Below the pieces are notes generated by a model that was not told the DNA's origin, did no database searches, and saw nothing but the letters and a program-made list of their open reading frames with translations. Below, one piece after another: positions 58,505 to 64,000 of a DNA stretch of 64,000 nt. The translations under genes were made by a program, and so were the position numbers. Origin of the DNA: Rhodanobacter sp. MP7CTX1 (GTDB taxonomy: Bacteria > Pseudomonadota > Gammaproteobacteria > Xanthomonadales > Rhodanobacteraceae); NCBI RefSeq assembly GCF_014205795.1, contig NZ_JACHCN010000003.1:221198-285197 (forward strand), given 5' to 3'. Numbering within the stretch: the stretch's first letter is position 1; each line of letters opens with the position of its first letter.

Positions 58505-59956
58505 ATGAGTGCGCACGACATCCGATCCGCTGTTCGTCCCGACCCAGACCAGCCGCTGGTAGATATTGCCGACTACGTCGCCGATTACCAGATCGATTCG
58601 AAGGAGGCCTACGACACCGCGCGCTACATGCTGCTCGACTCGCTGGGCACCGCGATGCTGGCCATGAAGTTCCCGGAGTGCGTAAAGCACCTGGGTCCGC
58701 TGGTACCGGGTGCGACGCTGCCGGGTGGTGCACGCGTGCCGGGCACCAGTCATGAGCTGGATCCGGTGCAGGCTGCGTTTGCGATCGGCACCCAGATCCG
58801 CTGGCTGGACTTCAACGACACCTGGCTGGCCGCCGAATGGGGCCATCCGTCGGACAACCTGGGCGCGATTCTCGCGGTTGCCGATTACCTGAGTCGCAAA
58901 GCCGAGCGCGAAGGCGGCACCCCGCTGACCGTCCGCGACGTACTGGGCCATGCGATCAAGGCGCATGAAATACAGGGCTGCTATGCGTTGTTGAACAGCT
59001 TCAACCGGGTGGGCCAGGATCACGTCATCCTGGTGCGGCTGGCCTCGACCGCCGTGGCAACCGCCATGCTCGGTGGCAGCAAGGAGCAGATTGTCACTGC
59101 CGTATCGCACAGCTGGATCGACAACGGTGCGCTGCGCACCTACCGTCACGCGCCGAATACCGGTCCGCGCAAGAGCTGGGCTGCTGGCGACGCCTGCCGT
59201 CGCGCGGTGACCCACGCGATCAACGCGGTTTACCGCGGCGTGGTCGGCTATCCGTCGGCACTGAGCGCGAAGACATGGGGCTTCTACGACGTGGCGTTCA
59301 AGGGCAAACCGTTCGAGTTCGAGCGTCCGTTTGGCAGCTACGTGATGGAGAACGTGCTGTTCAAGATCAGCTATCCCGCCGAATTCCATGCCCAGACCGC
59401 CGTGGAATGCGCGATGCAGCTGCACACGCAGGTAGCCGGCAAAGTCGATCAGATCGAAAAGATCGTGATCGAGACCCAGGAGGCCGGCTGCCGCATCATC
59501 GACAAGACCGGCCCGCTGGCAAACTACGCCGATCGCGACCATTGCATCCAGTACATGGTCGCGGTGCCGCTGATCTTCGGCCGCCTCGTGGCCAGCGATT
59601 ATGACGACGATGTCGCCGCGGACCCCCGCATCGATGCGCTACGCGACAAAATGGTGGTCAGCGAAAATCCGCAATTCACGCGGGACTATTTCGATCCGGC
59701 CAAGCGATATATCGGCAATTCGGTGCAGGTCTTCTTCAAGGACGGCACGAGCACCGAAAAGGTCTCGATCGATTATCCGATTGGCCACCGCAAGCGCCGT
59801 GCGGAGGGGATTCCTGTATTGCTGAAGAAGTTCGAGGCGGCGATGCGAGGGCATTTGCCGGCGCATCAGGTGAAGTCCATACTGGCGGCCACGCAAGATC
59901 CTGCGAAGCTCGATGCAATGCCGTTACAGCAGTTTCTGGGTCTCTTCACATTGTAA
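58505..59956 (+). CDS. prpD: 2-methylcitrate dehydratase (PrpD)
   Basis: A 483-residue MmgE/PrpD-family enzyme, the exact length of E. coli PrpD, which dehydrates 2-methylcitrate to 2-methylaconitate without an iron-sulfur cluster. LDSLGTAMLAMKFPECV and RWLDFNDTWLAAEWGHPSDN (about 98-117) are diagnostic. A hydratase is then needed to make 2-methylisocitrate; acnA at 35647 is a candidate. A TAAAAT box lies 33 bases upstream. It is separated from prpC by the five Fap-like genes. Confidence 0.93.
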   Translation: MSAHDIRSAVRPDPDQPLVDIADYVADYQIDSKEAYDTARYMLLDSLGTAMLAMKFPECVKHLGPLVPGATLPGGARVPGTSHELDPVQAAFAIGTQIRWLDFNDTWLAAEWGHPSDNLGAILAVADYLSRKAEREGGTPLTVRDVLGHAIKAHEIQGCYALLNSFNRVGQDHVILVRLASTAVATAMLGGSKEQIVTAVSHSWIDNGALRTYRHAPNTGPRKSWAAGDACRRAVTHAINAVYRGVVGYPSALSAKTWGFYDVAFKGKPFEFERPFGSYVMENVLFKISYPAEFHAQTAVECAMQLHTQVAGKVDQIEKIVIETQEAGCRIIDKTGPLANYADRDHCIQYMVAVPLIFGRLVASDYDDDVAADPRIDALRDKMVVSENPQFTRDYFDPAKRYIGNSVQVFFKDGTSTEKVSIDYPIGHRKRRAEGIPVLLKKFEAAMRGHLPAHQVKSILAATQDPAKLDAMPLQQFLGLFTL

Positions 59957-60339
59957 AGACTTTGTTAGTGAGAGATTAAGACCGTGCGAAGCGAAGTGGC
60001 GGTTTTGAACACATCCAAGCCGCTACTTCGTGGTTACTCTGTAACCCGAAATATAATGTGAAAGAGGATAGGGGGTGTCACAAGTCAAGCTTGCAAGCTC
60101 CAAAATGTAGGTGCAGACTGCCTTCGCGGGTTTCCTGAACGGAGTCTCACCAAGATCTTTTAGTCCTGCAGTTTTTACTGTGCCAACCACTTAACGAATT
60201 TGCTACACTCTCCACCGCTTGTTGTAGAAATGCCAAGCTTTAGGCTGCATTGAGCCTTCAATCACGTACTTAAGTTCTGACGCGCGGTTTCCGGTTAGGG
60301 TGGAACGGACGCGAAAACCTAAAAAAGAGGAGACACCTG
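59957..60339. other. Intergenic region upstream of the OmpA-family gene
   Basis: No gene in these 383 bases. A hairpin with one mismatch (GAAGTGGCGG near 59994, CCGCTACTTC near 60020) follows prpD and may end it. A weak promoter with TACACT as its -10 (about 60204-60209) lies 130 bases before the OmpA start. Confidence 0.4.
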
Positions 60340-61476
60340 ATGAAACGTAAGGGCTTGTATTTTCTGATAGCGCTGGCCCTGGGCGGCGTAGGTGCCGTTC
60401 ATGCGCAGGACACCACGGCTCCAGCCCCGGCTGATACCACGACGACTACGACGACCACGACGACCACGACTGAAGGCATTGCCAGTTATGACAATCGTTG
60501 GTACATCGCGCCGACCGTGGGCGGTTATTACAACGATACCAAGCGCGATACCAACAGCCGTCAGTTCTATTACGGCCTCGGTTTCGGCACCTTCCTCACG
60601 CCGAATATCTCGATCGACGCTTTCGTCGACCGTACCAAGCGTGATATCGATAATGGCCCCCTGAAGGGTGGCGGCCATAACAATGATAATTCCTGGGCCA
60701 GCAACGACTACGGCGTAGCCGCTCGTTTCTACTACGGCGACTGGAATGCATGGCGTCCGTATCTGCTGGCTGGCGTGATGGGCGCACAGCACATCAGCTC
60801 GCTGGATCACGGCTGGGCTCCGGCGGTTGAGGTGGGCGTTGGCGTTTCCAAGACGATTACCGACAGCACCGACGTTCGTCTGGAAGCCGGCTATCGCTAC
60901 GACTTTGACGACAGCAGCATCCCGAACCGTAACGGTTTCGGTGATGAGTTCCTGGGTCTGAGCATCGTTTCGCGCTTTGGCGCCCCTGCAGCAGCTCCGG
61001 CACCTGCGGCTCCGCCGCCGCCGCCGCCGCCGCCGGAGGTCAAGTGCCCGAACGTGCCGCCAGGCACGATCGTTGGTCCGGATGGTTGCCCGCAGAAGGT
61101 CGTTATCGATCTGCGTGGTGTGAACTTCAAGTTCGATCGCCCGAAGAAGGGTGAGACCAACATCGCCAAGTCGCTGGCCGAGCCGAGTGCAGACTCGATC
61201 TCGATCCTGGACCAGGCTGTCGACACCCTGCAGCGTTACCCGCAGGTCCATGTCACCGTCGCCGGTTATACCGATGGCGTGGGTACGGCCGAGTACAACC
61301 AGAAGCTGTCGGAGCGTCGTGCACAGATCGTGTACACCTACCTGACCAGCCATGGTATCGACGCCAGCCGTCTGGAAGGCCCGATCGGTCACGGCATGAA
61401 CGATCCAATCGGTGACAACAGCACCGATGCCGGTCGCGCTCAGAACCGTCGTACGGAACTGCAGGTTCAGCAGTAA
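60340..61476 (+). CDS. OmpA-family outer-membrane protein
   Basis: A 378-residue protein. The signal peptide (LIALALGGVGAVHAQ) is followed by a tract of 12 Thr and a beta-barrel domain of about 170 residues (YIAPTVGGYYNDTKRDT, YGVAARFYYGDW, RLEAGYRYDF). A run of eight Pro leads to a region with a Cys pair (KCPNVPPG, DGCPQK). The C-terminal OmpA peptidoglycan-binding domain has VTVAGYTDGVGTAEYNQKLS and ends GRAQNRRTELQV. It should anchor the outer membrane to peptidoglycan. AGGAG precedes the ATG. Confidence 0.92.
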   Translation: MKRKGLYFLIALALGGVGAVHAQDTTAPAPADTTTTTTTTTTTTEGIASYDNRWYIAPTVGGYYNDTKRDTNSRQFYYGLGFGTFLTPNISIDAFVDRTKRDIDNGPLKGGGHNNDNSWASNDYGVAARFYYGDWNAWRPYLLAGVMGAQHISSLDHGWAPAVEVGVGVSKTITDSTDVRLEAGYRYDFDDSSIPNRNGFGDEFLGLSIVSRFGAPAAAPAPAAPPPPPPPPEVKCPNVPPGTIVGPDGCPQKVVIDLRGVNFKFDRPKKGETNIAKSLAEPSADSISILDQAVDTLQRYPQVHVTVAGYTDGVGTAEYNQKLSERRAQIVYTYLTSHGIDASRLEGPIGHGMNDPIGDNSTDAGRAQNRRTELQVQQ

Positions 61477-61500
61477 TCGAACCTCAGTAACGCAGTATGA

Positions 61501-61530
61501 AAAAACCCGGCTTCGGCCGGGTTTTTTTTT
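61501..61530 (+). terminator. Terminator of the OmpA-family gene
   Basis: AAAAACCCGGC/GCCGGGTTTTT stem with a TTCG tetraloop and nine T. Among the strongest terminators in the window. Confidence 0.95.
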
Positions 61531-61627
61531 GCCCTCGCGACAAACTCCACCTTCGCCGTGTCACCGCGATGCAGCGCCCGCCAAGACGATCCTTGTCGCG
61601 CTATGCCTCGGCCTATACGCTAGCTGG

Positions 61628-62407
61628 ATGCCGCGCCCACCTGTTCGTTCCGCTCACCCCACAACGTCCACTCAAGCGCCGCGACATGGCTTGGCTCGAG
61701 TGCTGTCGAAGCTCGGCGCGTGTTCGCGCAGCCAGGCTGAGCAATGGGTGCGCGAAGGGCGTGTCAGCCTTGATGGGCGCGTGGTGCGTGATCCTTATCA
61801 CCCGACGCTGATTGACCGTCAGCAGATATCAGTCGACGGCCAGCCGGTGGAATCCGCCGCGCGTGTCTATGTGATGTTCAATAAACCACGCGGGTTGGTG
61901 GTCAGCGCAGCCGATGAGCACGGCCGTCAGACGGTTTACACCGCACTGGCCAACGCCGGGTTGCCATGGTTAGGGCCAGTGGGGCGGCTGGACAAGGCCA
62001 GTGAAGGCTTGTTGTTGCTCAGTAACGATACGGTCTGGGCAGCTGGCATCACTGACCCGATCACGCATCTGGACAAGACCTATCACGTGCAAGTGGCCGG
62101 TCAGCCGGATGCCGCGATGCTGGCGGCGATGCAGACGGGAGTCAGCGATGCGGGCGATTTTCTGAGGGCGAAGCGGGCGCAACTGCTCCGCGCCGGCGAG
62201 AAGAACGCCTGGCTTGAAGTGGTGCTGGATGAAGGCCGCAACAGGCACATCCGCCGGTTGCTGGCCGCACTGGGTTTGGACGTGCTGCGATTGATCCGGG
62301 TCGCGATCGGGCCGCTGGCGCTCGGCGAATTGGCGAAAGGCCAATGGCGTCTGTTGAGCGAGGATGAGGTTAGGGCGCTCGATGCGCGTAAACCAGAACC
62401 CGGTTGA
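61628..62407 (+). CDS. RsuA/RluE-family pseudouridine synthase
   Basis: A 259-residue enzyme that isomerises a uridine in rRNA. An S4 RNA-binding domain at residues 19-65 (LARVLSKLGACSRSQAEQWV) is followed by the catalytic domain with the Asp in GRLDKASEGLLLLSND (about 118) and the conserved RNRHIRRLLAALG. The start at 61628 gives a basic Pro/Thr-rich leader; earlier in-frame codons overlap the terminator and OmpA end. Which uridine it modifies cannot be told from the sequence. Confidence 0.85.
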   Translation: MPRPPVRSAHPTTSTQAPRHGLARVLSKLGACSRSQAEQWVREGRVSLDGRVVRDPYHPTLIDRQQISVDGQPVESAARVYVMFNKPRGLVVSAADEHGRQTVYTALANAGLPWLGPVGRLDKASEGLLLLSNDTVWAAGITDPITHLDKTYHVQVAGQPDAAMLAAMQTGVSDAGDFLRAKRAQLLRAGEKNAWLEVVLDEGRNRHIRRLLAALGLDVLRLIRVAIGPLALGELAKGQWRLLSEDEVRALDARKPEPG

Positions 62408-62524
62408 TGTGAGCATGCCGCTCGGCAAAAGCGACTTCAGGGGACCCCGATTAACCGGAGCTCGTCGTCCCTGCGAAGGCGTGAACGACCAGCAAAGTGC
62501 GGTTTCTCGAGATTCAATCTATAA

Positions 62525-62617
62525 ATCCGGCCCGCAAATACCACGTATGAACCGTTCGTCCTGAGCGTAGCGCAGCGAAGTCGAAGGACCATTTGGGAAA
62601 CCATTTGCGGGCCGGAT
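62525..62617. repeat. Inverted repeat enclosing the dispersed repeat, copy 2
   Basis: ATCCGGCCCGCAAAT at 62525-62539 and its exact complement at 62603-62617 enclose a 63-base interior that contains the repeat seen at 27762-27796 (here 62553-62587, one change). The 235-bp gap holds no gene. Confidence 0.8.
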
Positions 62618-62642
62618 AAATAGTCACGATAACGCGTCGACG

Positions 62643-63842
62643 TCAGTTGCCGATCACACCCAACTGCTTGCCCACCTTGGTGAACGCCGCAATCGCGTGA
62701 TCCAGATGCGCGCGGGTGTGTGCTGCGCTCATTTGCGTGCGGATACGCGCCTGACCTTGTGGAACGACCGGGAAGAAAAAGCCGGTGACGTAAATACCTT
62801 CGTCGAGCAGGGCCGTCGCCATCGCCTGTGCTTTCTTTGCGTCGTAGATCATCACCGGCACGATCGGGTGCACGCCGGGCTTGATATCGAAGCCGGCCTT
62901 CGTCATCTGTTCGCGGAAATAGGCGGTGTTCTCTTTTACCCGTTCACGCAATTCGCCAGCCGATGCGAGCATGTCGAACACCTTGATTCCCGCGGCGACG
63001 ACGTGTGGCGGCAGCGAATTGGAAAAGAGGTAGGGGCGCGAACGCTGGCGCAGCATCTCGATCACTTCCTTGCGGCCCGTGGTGAAGCCGCCCAGTGCGC
63101 CGCCGAGCGCCTTGCCCAGGGTGCCGGTGAAGATGTCGATCTTGTCCATCACGCCATTGACCTCGGCCGAACCACGGCCGGTGTCGCCGAGGAAGCCGGT
63201 GCAATGGCATTCGTCGATATGCACCAGCGCGTTGTACTTCGCGGCCAGTGCGGTGATTTTGTCCAGCGGTGCGATGAAACCGTCCATCGAGAACGCACCA
63301 TCGGTGCTGATCAGCTTGGTTCGCGCACCAGCGGCATCGGCGGCCTGCAACTGCTTTTCGAGATCGGCCATGTCGCTGTTCGCGTAGCGGAAGCGCTTCG
63401 CCTTGCATAGACGGATGCCGTCGATGATCGAGGCGTGGTTGAGCGCGTCGGAGATGACCGCATCCTCTTCGCCCAGCAGCGGCTCAAACAGGCCACCGTT
63501 CGCATCGAAACAGGCGGCATACAGAATCGTGTCCTCGGTGCCGAAGAATTCGGCGATCTTCGCTTCCAGCTGCTTGTGCAGATCCTGCGTGCCACAGATG
63601 AAGCGCACACTGGCCATGCCGAAGCCATGCGTGTCCAGCGCATCCTTGGCGGCCTGGATGACTGCGGGATGATCAGCGAGGCCAAGATAGTTGTTGGCGC
63701 AGAAGTTCAGCACCTTGCGGCCGCCTTCCAGTTCGATCTCGGCGGACTGCGGCGAAGTGATGATGCGCTCGGCCTTGAACAGGCCTTGTTCGCGGATGGA
63801 TTCGAGTTCGCTCGCGTAACGCGTCTGGCCGGGGTAGCTCAT
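62643..63842 (-). CDS. kbl: Glycine C-acetyltransferase (2-amino-3-ketobutyrate CoA ligase)
   Basis: A 399-residue PLP enzyme of the alpha-oxoamine synthase family that cleaves 2-amino-3-oxobutyrate with CoA into glycine and acetyl-CoA in threonine breakdown. [14 protein letters not shown] lies near the N-terminus, the PLP Lys is in [14 protein letters not shown] (about 244) and the pyridoxal-stacking His in [13 protein letters not shown]. The partner threonine dehydrogenase gene is not in the window, and the 158 bases to the edge show no gene. Confidence 0.93.
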   Translation of the reverse strand: MSYPGQTRYASELESIREQGLFKAERIITSPQSAEIELEGGRKVLNFCANNYLGLADHPAVIQAAKDALDTHGFGMASVRFICGTQDLHKQLEAKIAEFFGTEDTILYAACFDANGGLFEPLLGEEDAVISDALNHASIIDGIRLCKAKRFRYANSDMADLEKQLQAADAAGARTKLISTDGAFSMDGFIAPLDKITALAAKYNALVHIDECHCTGFLGDTGRGSAEVNGVMDKIDIFTGTLGKALGGALGGFTTGRKEVIEMLRQRSRPYLFSNSLPPHVVAAGIKVFDMLASAGELRERVKENTAYFREQMTKAGFDIKPGVHPIVPVMIYDAKKAQAMATALLDEGIYVTGFFFPVVPQGQARIRTQMSAAHTRAHLDHAIAAFTKVGKQLGVIGN

Positions 63843-64000
63843 GGGGGGATTCCAGCTGGGGGCAAAGACATAGTTTGAGCCCTCGAGGCTGGTCTGTGAA
63901 GGAAGCGCTGGGAACGGCTGCTTACGCTTGTGCGACGCGCTGCTTTCTCTGCCTCCCGGAGAGGGTCGGTGTGAGGGGCGGGTGCTCGCGGGGAATGATT
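63843..64000. other. Edge region upstream of kbl
   Basis: No gene seen. It ends in a G/C-rich stretch (CTCCCGGAGAGGGTCGGTGTG) similar to common dispersed repeats. Confidence 0.3.

Overview
The window is high-GC DNA with dense, mostly short-spaced bacterial genes. Gene content points to a gammaproteobacterium of the Lysobacterales (Xanthomonadales), most likely the Rhodanobacter/Dyella/Luteibacter group. The reasons are sucA-sucB-lpd, a roxA-like gene coupled to a two-domain GNAT, scpA-scpB-rluB with a very long RluB tail, an actinobacterial-style mdh, prpE-prpB-prpC and a YtrA-type GntR/ABC operon. The assignment is an inference; no rRNA or tRNA gene was found.

Layout. 1-1450: two exported proteins of unknown function (one cut by the window edge) and a small inverted-repeat element. 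1450-5770: stress and housekeeping genes (peroxiredoxin, Hsp20, CbpA-type DnaJ, PilH-like receiver, acrylyl-CoA reductase-like enzyme, LOG protein). 5870-11520: 2-oxoglutarate dehydrogenase genes lpd, sucB and sucA. 11840-16200: purB, a TauE/SafE permease, a RoxA-like ribosomal oxygenase and a GNAT. 16280-17800: fumC under a possible Fur-controlled promoter. 17800-20230: a lower-GC accessory segment with a LysE-type exporter, a fatty acid desaturase, an exact eight-unit 23-bp tandem array, a broken serine recombinase and a second copy of the fumC 3' end and terminator. 20240-23510: a five-gene ABC/GntR operon with a readable promoter and operator. 23900-28260: azoreductase, LysR regulator, an aminotransferase/omega-amidase pair and arsC. 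28290-31790: rluB, scpB, scpA. 32780-39650: PilZ protein, fadD, a lipoprotein gene with an amber codon in its signal peptide, acnA and an OxyR-like regulator. 39820-49090: typA, methyltransferase, 3-hydroxybutyrate oligomer hydrolase, cyclophilin, YidB-like protein, GlsB-like membrane protein, aminotransferase and mdh. 49310-59960: the methylcitrate pathway (prpE, prpB, prpC, prpD). 60340-64000: OmpA-family protein, a pseudouridine synthase and kbl.

The most interesting system lies inside the prp locus. Between prpC and prpD are five genes (53880-58280) coding for a glycine-rich exported protein with 48-bp repeats, two small exported proteins, a C39-type cysteine peptidase with an intact Cys-His-Asp set, and an outer-membrane protein with a signal peptide, coiled coil and beta-barrel. 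Sizes, order and motifs resemble the Fap functional-amyloid machinery (FapA, FapD, FapE, FapF), but the expected FapB/FapC fibre subunits are replaced by an unrelated-looking Gly-rich protein. A strong hairpin with a T-run follows the Gly-rich gene, which would let the putative fibre subunit be made in excess of its export machinery.

Much of the rest is central carbon metabolism. The TCA genes sucA, sucB, lpd, fumC, acnA and mdh lie within about 45 kb, next to propionate oxidation, whose product succinate feeds that cycle.
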